From Pelecanus crispus (lineage: Eukaryota; Chordata; Aves; Pelecaniformes; Pelecanidae): 64,000 nucleotides of DNA. The notes below the pieces were generated by a model. It had not been told where the DNA came from, made no database searches, and was given only the letters and a program-made list of their open reading frames with translations. Positions 38,242 through 52,589 of the stretch are shown in pieces; position 1 is the stretch's first letter, and the number at the start of each line of letters is the position of its first letter. The stretch covers positions 11,077,806 through 11,141,805 of the forward strand of contig NC_134648.1 in the NCBI RefSeq assembly GCF_030463565.1. Direction: 5' to 3'. A program made the translations under genes and the position numbers.

Positions 38242-40387
38242 TTTTTTTAATGTTCTGTAGTTGCTTTATCTGGGAGTCAACCCTGTCATCTCTGGCTGTG
38301 ACTGCTCACTGTAGTAGCTGTCAGCAGAGGTAGGAAAGTCTTTGCTGCACGAAGAGCTAATAGAAGCTTAAAATAGCTTTGCAGTGAGTAGGGCTGATTT
38401 AGATCTCTTTCTTAAATGACACGGTGAGACTAGTTTTTGGCATTTTCTTTCCCCCTTGTAATAGTCAGTAATGCTTAACAGAGCCACCTTTAAACTACAG
38501 TGACTTGAAGCGATTAAACAGAATTGTGTTATGGTCTTAGGCTTAGGGTACTCATGGAAGAAAGGTGGTATTCCTGTTACAGTAGCAGGGCCTGTGTTTT
38601 TTATATGTTAAGTTTTCCAAGATTTCAAGGTAGTCTACTGACATATTGTGAAGTTTAGCCCTTGGGGGCAATCCTCACCTACATGGGCTATCCACACCTT
38701 GATACTGTCAGAGGAAATAGAGGACTACTCTATAGGAAGCCATGATTGTATCCAGAAATTGCATGTTGGCCTTCAAAAGCATTAATACAATTTATTTAGT
38801 TCCATTTATCTAAGACTCTTTCAGCTGTTGGCTTCAGTGCCTTCCTTTACACTAAGTGGCTGAATATCATGTTAGTTCATCTTTCCTTTTGTATCTAATG
38901 TTATGCATGATGTCCCTTTTTCATTTCACATTATGATCTGTCACTAGAATTTCCAGCTGCATTGCTTTTCACTGATTTAAATATGATACACTATATTAAT
39001 TTAACTAACATTAATGTATAAATGAAAGTGCTGTGAAGTATCTGCTTTTCTAAGTGTCACTAGAGGAAACTTCAGAAAATGTTTTCCATGAAGTAATGAA
39101 CAGGGGGATTGGTGAGAGAGAATTATTTCATTAAACAATGGTGCTAACAGATAAGGTATAAAGATAATGGTCATGTAAAGAAGCTGGGGGCATAATTTTC
39201 TTTTTAAAGGTCCTGTATTGATTTGGAGGTATTACTTGAATGTTAGAGGAAGGGCATAAGTTTGAAGTATTTCTGTATATAACTGTTATTCATATTCACA
39301 GAATTTGGATAGGTTGACATATTTAATTTGCTAAATGTTACCGCTTATGACAAACATAGCAATAATATAATTCACAACAAAATTATTTCATTCTTTTTTG
39401 GAATACTGTGCTAATAATAGTGGTAAACAGCCCTGTATTTAATTAAAATGCAACTAAATGTATTTTCAAGTTTTGTGATCTTTCAAAAATGGAAAAAAAT
39501 TATACTTATTTTAGACATATTATCCAACATATTGGCATGCTACTCTTCTTCATAAGTAGATAAACATGTGCTTTATTTTTCTGAAATACTGACATGCTTA
39601 AGAAGAAAATAATGAGTATTTGTATATTCCTTATCAGAAATAAGGACTTGTAAAGGTTTATCTGCAGCTTATTCTGGTTTGGGTTTTTTACAATTTTTTC
39701 CATTCTGAAATTGAAAAGATAAAATCTACTGTGTGTCATACTGAGGAGAGGCAAAATGTTACCTAATAATGTCATTGATGTATGTGCAAATATTTGGTAA
39801 ATATCCTGTTTCAAAGGTTTCATATACTGATTTACTGCATATTTAGTAATTTCAGCAGTGCTTTGAAACCTTTCAGAGTTAAAACTAAATCTGAATTATT
39901 GTAATATGTTGTGTGGTAGAATTTAAATATATTTCTTTAAATATTTTTGTTACATATCAGTGTACTCTTTTCTTGCCTATAGCAATTGGGCGGGGAGTGT
40001 TCACAGTGATTTTGTTCTAAGTAGAAAACGGTTTTTAGTTTTTCTGCAGAAACTTAGTACTCCAGTTTCTTACAATCTACACTTTCTTCTAAATAAGTTT
40101 CATGCAAAAAGTTACAGCTCTTCTAGAACTTGGGCTGGAAAAAGTATTTCAGCATCTGGCAAGGAATGTTTGAAACTGCCAAGAATGTGCAAATGTCTGT
40201 AGATGAATTAATAAACAGTAACTTCACCTAAGTATTGGTAATATATTCTTTATGCAAGCCAAGGGAAGAGAGCTAGTTATTACTCGAGCAATAACCAGAA
40301 AGGACATAGTAGTGCTAGAGATACGTGATATCATACAGCCTGCAGATGGGAACGACTCCAAAGATGTCAGCACCTGTTTGAAGTATT

Positions 40388-40409
40388 ACACACACACACA
40401 CACACACAC
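40388..40409. repeat. (AC)11 microsatellite
   Basis: Eleven uninterrupted AC units are followed by a C-rich run. This is a typical polymorphic dinucleotide repeat in an intron. Confidence 0.95.
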
Positions 40410-43400
40410 CCCGCCCCCCAATATGCAATAAGGGTGAGGGTTAACCATGCTGGCTTGGAACTAATGGCCATCTTAAGTCCGATTATTTCTGAAATACAGA
40501 TTTTAATCACAGAATTAAGCCATTAGGATTGAGTGCATTTCATGCTGGGAAGGGATTAGTTGTTTGTGTATCTACGTAACATTATTTCTAGTCGGTTTCC
40601 CCGGAGACTTCTTTATTTTTTTTAAATTATCCAAGTAAAGCAAATGTGCTTATATACAGGATGCAGTGGTTTTTTCCCTTTTGTTCCAAGAGTTTCATCT
40701 TTCTCTGTCAGGCTTTATCAGTTAGTCATGATTAAGACTCTAAGACAAATTATCTTGCTGGAAATGCTTCATCTAGATTTCTGAAGCCATTCCTCACCAT
40801 GTAAAAAGGATTTCTTCCTCCATTGTCTTTTGCACAAGTGGCCTGAATTTGTTTTTGCACAAGTATTCCTGTGCAGGCATGTTCTCATAATCTCTCTTCG
40901 CTCTGAAGCTCTCAGATTTTTCTGCAGCATGAGTGACAGGTGTGTGAATTCACATGCTGAGGAAATTTTTGCCTTTTAAAATCTGGTCCTAATCCCTTTG
41001 TTTCCAAAGCAGCCCAAACACTAGGACTGGGAAGAGCGATGTAGGAAAAGTTGATACTAATTCTTGGGAATGAGTAAATTTTTGTTGCGTGTCCATACTC
41101 AGCTGGACTCCCCTGATGAGGCTGGGAAGACACGTAGTTGGTCGTTTCAGTTCTTGGCCTGAAAGGCCAGGTGTATGTTCCTTTGGTGTTTTCAGAGGCT
41201 GATGGGTTTTGAAACCAAAATGATCTAAAAGTTATTGCTGAAGAGAAGTGCTATACTCCAAGGACCTGGACCTGATGGAGGCTGAAGAACTTCTGTTGTT
41301 TCCTATTCCCCTGCCCTCTAACCTCCCAGGCAATGCAGTGCCAATACAAGAACGCTATTGACATTTTGCATTTGTGCTGCTCTGAAAAATCACAAATAAC
41401 TGTGTTTTAGCACAAATTTAACTGGATTAAAAAGTAAAATGGCTAAAATAACAGTAATAAATAGAATTTTATAATGTCAATAGGGCCTCAGCTGGGTGGG
41501 AGAAGGAGGGACAGTGGTGGAAAAGCAAACAACTGTGCTTCCTCAGCTCCAGTGTTGGTAGGAGAAGAGGGAATACACCAGTCAGATTGCCCTTCTCCCA
41601 CAGTTATAAAAGGGTTTGTGGATGTTTTCTTGCCTCTTCATAGGTCTGGAATGGAGGGACAGGAGAAGTGTAACCAGTTGTTTAAAGCATTCCATTACTT
41701 TCAGTTTCAAAACTGTTACAGCATGTCTGTTTACTATTTGAAACAGATTTAATATCTTGTTTGAAATATTTGACGTTCTGGCTAATAAAGTAATGGGTTG
41801 CTTAGCTGAGGTTTTTTTATGGGTTATGTATCAGCAGATGTTCATGCGGCTAGCACCTTTGGTGTTCTGCAGATGGAGTTTTTAGTTCTGTCAGCAGTTT
41901 TCTATGGAAGTACAGAATTGGCAAAGAAACGCTAATTGGTTTTCATACAGCTTGTGGAGTATATAAACTTTGTTAATTTTAAACATTTTAGCGCCCTACA
42001 TTGCACTTATATTGCCATAACGTGTGTGTTTGGTTATTTTTTGAGACAGCACTGGAGAAAATAAACAATTTGGTGGGGGAAGGGAGTAATAATAGCTAGA
42101 TCATTCTCTCCATGGGGTAACACTTGAGGGTGGTGGTACTGCAGTGTTTGTTTTTTAATTCTCCATTGAACTAGAAGTTAGTGCTCAGAGAAGAACTACA
42201 CACAGACATGGATTTCCTACAAATAAGAAAAAAAAAATAGCGGTAACCCGATGAAGCAATCCCCAGATTGCAACATATTTTCCTTATTTTCACACTGCCC
42301 AAAGAAACTAACCTGCGTTTCCAGTGAAACAGAAAAGTATTCTAAGCAAATCTGGGGCAATTGATTTGCATTCGGTTTGTGTCTGAAACTTTTTCAGGCC
42401 AAAGCTCAAGCAGGATGTAAAGTTCAGCATGCAGGTGACAGGCTAAAAGTGAACATGTGACTGTCTGGAATGTATGTTGTCAACATTCGTGGCTGATAAG
42501 ATGCAGAAAATTCAGACACGTTTACCTTTTAATCAGGAAGAATGACTGTAACAGAATCAAAAGTCTTTGCATGAAATCCAGGACAAATGACAAGGCAGAA
42601 ATAAGGTATGTTTGTCATTTTAAATACTTTTAAGAGGAGAAATAGCTACTCACCTAGCTGCAGACTCTATACTGAGGCACTAATAAGTGGAGTAATACAG
42701 TTTTCCCGTAGTTGATTTAAATGAAAAACAAAGTCATTAAGAGATGATGTGTAGTAGAATATTTTGAGAGGTACGTTTCTCCCTTCCCTAAACAAGCCTG
42801 AAATTAGAGTCTTAGAGCCTATGTTTTGAAATGGATGAAATGCGGAACTTAAGGCTCTGTAGCGGCAGTGCTATGGGATACACAATACTTATTGGGAGAT
42901 AAAGTTTGATGTATTTGCTGTTCTACATAATTATATAACCAGTTTTCTGGGGGAAAAAAGCACCTTAAGCTGTAGGGAGTTCATGTTTTAATGTCAAGAG
43001 AACCCTATTTGGTCTTCAGTTTGTCAGCCATGACAGAGGCTGTCATACACAGAGAAGTGTAGTATGTTAATTGCATCTTAATTTTTTTGATTTTTTTTTT
43101 TTTAAATAGACCATTGACAAAGTAGTGAGGCTTTTGCCAGATGGTGTGAGCTATTAAAGAAATAGCTGCTCTCATCAACTTTAAGATAGCATAAAAACTT
43201 CTACAACCAGCGTAGAATAAGTACATTCTATGTACAGAGCAACCCAAGTCCTCTTCAGGTCTGTCTTGTGGCATGGTTCACTTTTGGAAACTGACAGTTC
43301 TTTTATCTTGTCACATTTACTGGTGATTTTAGGTATCCTAGCACCTTTAGAAGACTTGTAAGACCCACTTTTTTAAAAACCTTTTGTATTTTTCTTGTCA

Positions 43401-46126
43401 CATGACTTTAAGTAACAACAGGTAATAAATACATGAAGAAAGCTGGAAGTCTAGGTTTGTATCCTTGCCTCTTTGTGTCATGGAAGATCCTAAAAATAAG
43501 TCCATCAGGTCAAAAGGATCAAGAATAGTTGAAATAATAAAATCCCACGTCCCTTGCGGTAACTGTGTCATGTATCTGTATCTTCCACAGTTTGGAATGT
43601 GGGTAGATGGCTAAGTGAGGCAGGTCTGTGTAAGAACTGCTTTTCAGGGCATTATGCAGCTTCAGACTTTGAGTTCTTTGTATATATCATTAATATATCT
43701 TTGTATATATCACTAATGATATATCATTACTATGATGGGCAGCTTTGAAGAGCTTTGGCTCTTCCAAACTGCTGTTTTACTTTGCCTTAAATGCAGGAGT
43801 GAGTTTGGCTGTGGAAATGGAAGAAAATGGGGAGATAAGTAAATGTTCTGAGATCGTCCCATGGGGACAGCTGTGTTTTGGCCTTAATAGGTGTTGCCCA
43901 AGCAGTTGTCCTTGTGTGTAGAAGAATCAGTTGCCCAGTTTAAGGCCAAAGCCACTTTGAACTAGTAGGAGATACTGCATTGGAAACTGGAGTTTATTGG
44001 GAAAAATTAGAACTTAATCATAACTACTGTGTGGAGGCAGTAGAGGACACTGCAGTAAAAGGCAACGCTTTTAAACTTCCCTTCTTGCCAGAGCATTGCC
44101 TTGCATATGCATTTATCTTGGTGTTGCAAGTTTGAAAAGTTGCCATGCTATGAGACTTCAGCTTCAGCAGAAGCAGACAAAAATCTTAGAAGGGTATCAT
44201 CATCTTTTGTTAAGATGGAAAATTGCCTCTTTGGCAATAGCCGTATTTATGGGATAATTCACTTATCCACAGGATTGTCCCTGAATTCCTCCTCTTTTAT
44301 AATGTCTTTTGGGAGGACAGGCAAGTAATTCAAAGAGCAGAACTTATTTTTAGGTTTAGTCTGAGCCTGAAATAAACTGAGAAGGCTGAGTAGTGTTACG
44401 ATAAACAGGGAGTAAAACAGAGACAGGAAATAGGGGGTCTTTGGTAATGAGTTCCAGCCACTCTTGAAACAGAAAGCCAGAGAAGGCATTACTTGAAAAT
44501 AGTTTCTCAGTGACAGCTTCATAATTTTTAGCGTGTTATTCAACATTAAGAGGGAACAGTTTCTGCAGATTTATACTATTCTTGAAAGATCCTTTTTTAA
44601 AGATCATTTAGCAAGTTCTATTTTTGAAGTTTTTAGAGTTACATTGTTCTTGTTGCTAACTGCTCTGCTGTTTAAAAAAAACAGATGTTTGGGGGAGAGT
44701 CTGAAGTTTATACAGTTGTGTGTTATATATACATCTGTGAGAAGCATTTAGGATAAGACTGTGGGACAGAGGCAGAGATTTAGCTTAAAATGTGAACACG
44801 CATTCAAGATTGTAGCAGTTGAGGGTTGAAAGGGGAAGAAGTCACAGCTATATCCTGTAGAACAAAGCAGTGTGCTTGCTTCCAAAAGTTTCTTTTAACT
44901 CTGGGAATGTGACTGCTGAGATGGGCCCAAAGCATGGATGGTGAGATTGATATTTACAAGCACTTCACGTGGCTAAAGAGGGTAAGTGATTTGCTGAGCT
45001 TTGTTTTCTCTTCGTAAATGCAGTTTACCAGATCTTAGAATTCTCAGCTTTGCGAAAGGAACCATATTGAGTGCCTCAGACATAAAATAGTGTAAGTTTC
45101 TTCATGAGAAATGAATTAAAGATGTCTCTTCATGTAGGAGGCGGCGGCTTAGGGAGGGGGGAGAGAATCAGCTGTCTTTGTCTTTAAAAAGGAAACTCTA
45201 GGATCAAACTTCGAACAAATGGCAATAGATCCTAGCAAGTGCTCGTGCTTTCCTCAGATTGTAATACAACAAAGCAAATCCTGCATGGGAATGTATGGCA
45301 AAAAAAGGAGAATATGCTGTTTACCGTGTTGTGCTTTAAAATGGAAAATTACTTGCACTAGTTCTTTGCTTAATCAATTCTTCATTGGGTTAACTGTATG
45401 AGATATTTTAGGATGCCTTTGTTTTGGATAAAAGCGGTGGTACTTTTTTTCCTGTGCATATTACTCTGATAAAATTATGGTTTTTAAAAAGACAGTGCTA
45501 TTAAAGTCTGAATTTTGTGTTGAACTGTCTGAACATGGATTAACTGCATGAGATTTGTTTTTTGTCTTCCTATAAAAGAAAAAAAGTAGGTTTGTGCAGT
45601 TGTCTCATCACCTTGGAAAAATCACTTTGTGTTTTTGTCAGCTTTTGGATTTTTTTAGGTTCCTGGTATTTATTTTTCATTGTTTTGAAAAATCCATGAA
45701 TGGGTTTTGAATAGCTCCTTCACAGTATACTGGTTATTTAATTACAATATTCATTTGTGTGTCATGTAAACAGCACATCCTCTCGTTATACTTTTAAAAT
45801 CTATTTTAACCTGTGTGTACTTTTCTTGCAAATTCTGTGCGCACCATCTGTGTCAGTGTTTCTGTATGGCACTGGATTAAAAACACACATGTATACATGT
45901 GCACATGCACTCTATTTTTTTACTCTATTTTATACTAGCTGTATAAACATAAAATGTAGGTAAATATGTGAAATGTGATTAGGAACTTTAATTTGCATAG
46001 TTTCTTGAATGAATGTAAAATAGTCATCATATAATGTCAGTCTAATAAAAGCTTGAGAATCTTGAAGTTAATTTACAAAATAGTTACATCGGGTTCTGGA
46101 AACTTTTACATTTCTGGAGTGTGGAT

Positions 46127-46155
46127 GGGGAGGGGATTAAATGGGGAGGGAGTGG
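46127..46155 (+). other. Potential G-quadruplex tract
   Basis: Five G runs of 3 to 4 bases (GGGG, GGGG, GGGG, GGG, GGG) are separated by loops of 1 to 7 bases on the sense strand, which fits the standard quadruplex pattern. It is intronic. Function unknown. Confidence 0.65.
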
Positions 46156-46887
46156 GATAGTGAAGAGAAGACAACAGGAAGTAGCAGTTGGTAACATTAT
46201 ACTATTAGTTTAACCTGTGCTCTGTGCAGTTAAAGCTAAATAACTCTTCAGTGGTTTTTGAGATCATGTATTAATTTGTTATTTAAATGAGGTTTTGAAT
46301 ACAGTATGTCTGCCACCCATGCTTCCTGGTTTAAATTTCATTTCTAAAAAGATAGGTTTGCTAACAAAAGGCTAAGGTGTGCTGTTACCAGGTTGTGTGG
46401 CGTTCAGGATACACTGAGGACAATAACATAGTGAGAAAGGGATCGAGAAATAGCTTCATTGAAGAAAGTCTCACACTGAAATGTTCACAGATTTGGAGGG
46501 GTTAACACAGGGTGTCTTTGGGATGATTTTCAAGTACTATATTCAGAAAGGATACTGTGTTCAAATGTAGCACAGGCTTTTACAGAAATTAATAATGCTA
46601 TTACTGTGGTTGTGTGTAATTCCTTTTATGTAGGGTACATAAAGGAGAATATCAATACTGCTATTTTTCCTTGCAAGCTCTTTAAGGGGGTGAGCACGTG
46701 TGGGGGAAGGGAAGAGAACTGAAAATGATCTTGCATTGTTCCCAGGAGAACTTAAGCAGTCTGCTCCCAAATTCCTTTGACAAGTGATTTTTTAAAAAAG
46801 TAAAAAACAATCTAAGTTGTTTATTTTATTCTCATGTTCAAGAATCCTGATGTCACATGTCTGGCACTGATTGTGATAGCATATAAA

Positions 46888-46906
46888 GATTGCAGGCCCT
46901 GCAATC
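46888..46906. repeat. Hairpin, 8-bp perfect stem and 3-nt loop
   Basis: GATTGCAG and CTGCAATC flank the loop GCC. It is a compact, stable-looking hairpin with no known role. There is no U-run after it on either strand, and terminator logic does not apply to this kind of genome. Confidence 0.6.
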
Positions 46907-49900
46907 ATAAACTGTTGCTCTTTGGCTGATAATGAAAGTATGAGTACCCTCCAGAGTAACAAATGGCACTTAACAGAGAGTTACTGCAACAGACTTCTCT
47001 AAACCCTTGGTGAAGTATGCCAAAGCTGGCTCCAATTTCATCATTAGCAGAAATCACTTCAGAGACCAGGATCAGTTTTGATGTTGCAGTTGGCTGGCTA
47101 AGCTAGATTTGTGTGGTATCTGTGGCTTGGACCGGGTTAGGGCAGCAAACATACAAAAATCACGAGATCCAGGCAGGCAAAATGATAGATACAACTGCTA
47201 TTTTCAGATGCTTAGAATAAAGGATCTGGTTTTAAGCGGTGGTCTTGTAACATAATGTGTACAGTAGCATCATGCAACAGCAGCAGGGACAAAGCAATAT
47301 TTAGATCAAATTGAAATAGGGTGTCACCAAACTTCAGCTCTTTCCATTGGACTTTCTTGATGTTAAAATGACCTGTGAAAAGTGCTGTGCCAAGAACGGC
47401 CATAGGTACGGACAAGTGGGCAGCAAAATGTAAGAGCAGATGGACAGAGCCAAAAAACTATTTAGCCTTGTCTCAGTTGTATATGAGGCACAGTTAATAT
47501 GTTTTCCTTTGTTTACTCTTTTTTCTCCATTTTACTTTTTTCTGCTTTTGCCAGTAATAAAAAATGTTATTCTGCATTATTATTTCTCAAAAAAGAAAGA
47601 ACTTTCTCTGATGATATCTTACCTAATATCAGAAAGACAAAGCTCTGCAATGGGTACAGCTATACTGTACTTCACGGTATGTGGTACTTTGATGGCAATT
47701 TCAGAGCTGTCCCGGTTAGCTTATTCTGGCTAAGAAGCTGAATGATACCTGACATAGGCACATAGTACCACCCTGGTTTCATGCAGTGTTATACGAGGTT
47801 GAAACAATGCCGACATTCAAGGATACCTTCTTAGTAGGACACAAAGCCCGGCTAAGGAGGTGACAGGAATTAAGGCAGGCATGTCTCTCAGCAGTCTGTT
47901 TCTAGAAGGATATGGAAAAGTTCATACAGTGCACTTTTAACATTACAGCTCAGGCAGCAGCGTAGTTCTCATAAAATAGTTGGTGGGCAGTTTGTGGGAA
48001 GCATTTTGGAGATCACTGATGTTGGGTTCTTTTACAGGGCCTAAGTATAAATCTGTCACTGTTAAAATTTTCTGTTGCAAGCTAAGGAACCTGAGACACT
48101 CCCCGCTACCTGAAGCTGAAATTGTCTCATCTTTAGCAAACTTTCTTCGGTTTTCTCAAGAGACTTGGGCTAGAGGGTTCACATACAATTTCACCTGTTG
48201 TTCTGTTGCTTCATTCTTGTCTTTCCATGTGGCCTTAATTGGAACACACCATTCCGAATAAAAATGGCATAACTCCCATTTTGGTATGTAGGTATAACCA
48301 CAAGCTATTAACAAGCATCACAAACATAAATGCTAATATTTACTACAAAGAGTATTATAGGCTCTCTGAGGACAATGTAAATTAAATGAGCTGTTTGAAC
48401 TGCAGTGGATGGAGTGTAGCAAAATGGAAAGTCTCTTGCCTCTGGAAAACTTTGTACAGTGGTAAGATGTCTCATTTTGAAAGAGAGACGCCTTCGTATG
48501 AAGTGGAGGCGCTTGATGACTGTTGTAGCTTGCTTTTGAAGTGCATGCAGCACAGGACTGATGGCTGACCTGAAATAGGTGTACATTATTCTTATGCTTT
48601 GCTTTCCTTTCTTCCAAATGCTATTCACAACCTGCACTAGCAGGAGGTGGAGCGATCAAACCCATGCTATAGCCATTAAACTCATGATATTGAGGGTGAA
48701 TCTTATGATTTCTGTAAGGATATCTTCCTTTAAGTAATCTAACTGTCTGGAGGAGAAAATAAGTATTAGTATTAGGAAAAATTATCCAGGTAAAATATAA
48801 ATATTTGGTCAAAATTCTTTTAAGGACTGCAGAAAGTGACCTAGCTCTGTCTTTACTTAATTTCAGACTATATGCTGTTAGCATATAAAGCTGTTAGCTT
48901 TTTCAAAGTGACTGCCACTTTCACTTACCCAACAAGGAACAATGCCAAATAGAAGGTCCTGTTGTTGCTTTATTAATTGCCTTCAGATGAAGGGCAAGAA
49001 CTACAGATCCAGATCCAGAAATCATGTTGCAGCATTCTCCTCCTCAAGTATACTGAGTGAATGTACATATATTCAGATGGGTGTGTATCTGAGGTAGCGC
49101 TAACATGCCAAGAGATTAAGTTTGTATTACATCCATGCCAAAATAAAAATGTTTACTGTGTAGGCTACTCACTCATCACAACACAATTGCAACTAGTGTG
49201 ACTCATAACATCAATTCTGCTGACCCAGAAGAGTAATAAAGAGATGGAAAGTCCATACTCTTCTAAATATTATCCGCTCCAGATAGGCTGGAGAAAGTCT
49301 ATAGTGTACATTTTCTTGTATTGAAATATAATACTGTGGTCTGTGAGCCGCTGGTAGTTTGCGGGAAAACTGACTGGTTGAACTCTGCTGGTTATATTCC
49401 TTGTTTTGAGCTTCTAAACTGCAACAAAAGACAGTATGTCAAACATGTCCCTAATGTTCCCCATTAATGCAAATACTATAGTTGCCACAGGCATCTTATT
49501 CAATTATCAGTGGAACTGAAGGTGATTCATGTGACTGAATAAGAAGAGAGGAGGGTTATGACATAATCTGTCTTCTAAAAGAGGCGGGTGACTTGTTGAA
49601 AAAGCTTACAAATCACCACTCTAACTGACTGCCAGGTTTCTTTTCCCAGCTCCTCCCCCCTCCACAGCCCAATATGAGATCCATGGTATTAGGGACAAAT
49701 TTCTGCGTAGCAGCTTGCTGATCAACTTCAGAAGTTGGTATTTTTTTTTTTTTAAATTAGCTGTGTTGGAGATTCTTTGAGCTGAAACTGAAACAGCACA
49801 CATGAGGAGAACATAAACTGGCCTGTACTCAATTTTATTATCTTGCATATGTGCTTGCTTTAAGGGGCTTACTTTTACAACCTATCAAGATTCAGCTAGA

Positions 49901-52108
49901 AGTTCTGTTACTGAAACTTCTGAACAGAACATCTGTACAGAAGCGCTAGACAATGGTTGTCGTTCTGTTCAGACAGTAAGCTGCATTCTGAATTGTTTCC
50001 TATTAAAGTAACATGCAAAAAAGCATAACAGTCCATGCTTACCAGTCTCTGAGAAGGCTGTTGAAAAATGAAGATAGCTGAGTCAATGAAACCTTTCTTT
50101 CTTTTTTGCCATACACTTTTAAATTTTTGTTGATTAACCCAATTTTAAATTAGAGCTGTTGAATCATACTCTGAAGTCAGATTTTTTTGGTCATATATTC
50201 TGGAGGAATTTTTAAGCCTTTTTCTTGGAAAAGGACTCTGTAATGACTTGATCATGTAAGTGATACTTAGACAGTCAAGTTTCCAGCAGCTACCAATATT
50301 ATGTCCGAGGTAGAGTAAAGACCATATTCCAGAGAGAGATTTGGAAACTAAAGATGAAGAAGAAGCTGAAGCAGGTGATGGAATGCAAAAGCCTTTTTTT
50401 TTAACTAGCACTGTGGGAAACAGTTGATTTGGAATTGTTTGAGGAAACATTTTATGTTAATATCTGATGCAACCTGATGGGCATTAAACTATATCCAAAA
50501 TATCTATGGAGACAGATGTTTCACGTCATTACTTTGCAGCTCCCTTAGGCAAAGTATTTATGGTATATGCTTGACTTTTCATCTGCAGTGGTACTACCAT
50601 CAAGGTAGTTTCAGCCACTTTGCCTTAGCATATCTTTTCTTCTACTTTGCTATCATGTGTTATCATAAACTTCTTTACATGTTTTATGCAATTTCTTTCA
50701 TTCTTTCGTTACAAGAAATATAATTAACATATTTAGCTTATAATTTGTGGAGCCCAGGTAATGATTTTTGGTTTTTAAGACTACATCTTCTGAAAAAACA
50801 TCTTTGTGGAAAATCTTGGTGATTCAGCCTTTTGGTCGTGTGGTTACACAAGTCTAGTGTTTTATTGTTTGTGAGCTCTTAGACCAACTCGACTGGTCTG
50901 TAGTCTTATGACTTTAGTGTTATAGGTCCTATATTCAGTTGCTGATGATACATGTGATATCTAACTATACTTGCTCAGTTTCTTCTCGGTACTGACTTTA
51001 ACAACTGCAGAATGCACTCCAACCATCCACAGATGGCCTTGGTTCATATTACATTGTTTTATCTTGTCTTTATGCATGCCACAAAGATTTCCCAAGTCTT
51101 AAACAACTGCTGTGTGTCAATCAGCCAGTTTTATTTAGCAGGTCACTTTCTGTCTACTGTACCTTCCTGTACTTATCTGAGCACTCTCTGGCTGACCTAT
51201 TGGCAGGGTTGGTTTGTTTTTTTTTTTTTTCCCCTTCCCCCTTTTCTGTTCACATGGGTGTGATTCACTAGGTTTTACATGGCTATTGAGTATTAGACTT
51301 CAGCAGGGGATATTTCACAGTCACTTGGTGCAGCAGACAACATCAGAGGCTATACATTTGGAAAATGTGAGTGTAGTAAAATATCTTATTTGTGATTTGA
51401 TGTTGAACTAATTCTTAATTATTCTGGTTTGCATTCATGACAGATTGGTTATGTAAAAATGTGTTGGCAGTAATTTGACTCACTGTGCCTGTAAGGCTGG
51501 GGGGGAGTGGTTACACAAGTGGTTACAGGTATATTTCTTAAATCTAGCCTAGGAAAATAGCAAATGATGGCAGGAGAAAGGGTGCAAAATCTATCTGACT
51601 AGGCAGTCTTCATCACTCGGTTTTGTCATTAAGAGAATCTTTTCCTGCCTAGCAGTGTGCTGTTCTTCCCTGAATACTTGATGTTCTAGGTGCAGGGAAG
51701 TCTCTACCATTGTGTGTGAGCCAGAGACATACTGGGGAAGGCCTGTAGGCTCTCCATTGAGAAAACTCATTTAATGGTATGTAATGGAGCTTTAACCCTA
51801 ATGGAAAGATAGCCGCCAAGGCTAAAGATTTTGGATTCTGAAGTACGGTATAAGACTTTGTTCTGCAAGTGGAGTAACAACCCTGGCAGAACAGCTGGCA
51901 GTGTGATTGAGGATACGTTGCCGAGGTTGAAGAATTATCTAGGCAGACATACGGAAATGCATGTTGGTTACTTATGAGGATTCCTTATTTTCATTATAGT
52001 ACTACAAAAGTTAATAAGGAATAAACTTTAAGACTGTACGGACTGACCGACTGACCAACTTTTGACACAAAGGGCCTAAGTTAAACTGAAGATGCATGTT
52101 TTATAAAT

Positions 52109-52127
52109 GGGGGGGGGGGGGGGGGGG
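52109..52127 (+). repeat. Poly(G) run of 19
   Basis: Nineteen consecutive G are followed by CTGGGG. Runs of this length are uncommon in vertebrate introns, prone to slippage, and hard to sequence, so the true length may differ from that given. Confidence 0.9.
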
Positions 52128-52589
52128 CTGGGGTGTGTGGTATTTTTTTAATAAAAGGAGAAGTCTTGAAAAAATTACATTGAGATGTTAGCAAAGATGG
52201 AAAGAAATATTAGGGCACAGAAATTCTAAAAAAATTAGAACTATTTAAGAGAGGAAGATGGAGTAAAGTCACCATTCCTTTAAGGGCATTATGTACTTAG
52301 TGCCACTGTGTAAGTATATCTACAGGTGCCACTGTAAAAGCTACTAATTTGTCTGAGACTTCTGTTTGTGTGTAAGTTACGCACTCGGGTGTGCATATCT
52401 AGAGCCATTTCTGTGAGGTCTTGAATCTTAGTTGGACCTACTATAAACTGGTCAAAAGCTAGTGAGAAAAGTATATTCTGAGTAAAGAAATTCTTTTGAT
52501 CACTGCTGGTAAGGTGTGGAGTGAGGTTCTGCACCGTCTGTTCTTCAGTGTTCTTGCTGACCCTTTAAAACAGGGAATAAGGACCAAGT

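Noticed and set aside
39506..39823. 105-codon reverse-strand frame
   Set aside because: Lys/Ile/Leu-rich translation typical of AT-rich non-coding DNA, with no homology recognised.
48308..48637. 109-codon reverse-strand frame and an overlapping 94-codon frame
   Set aside because: Two frames overlap on the same strand, no domain is seen, and splice signals are not convincing.
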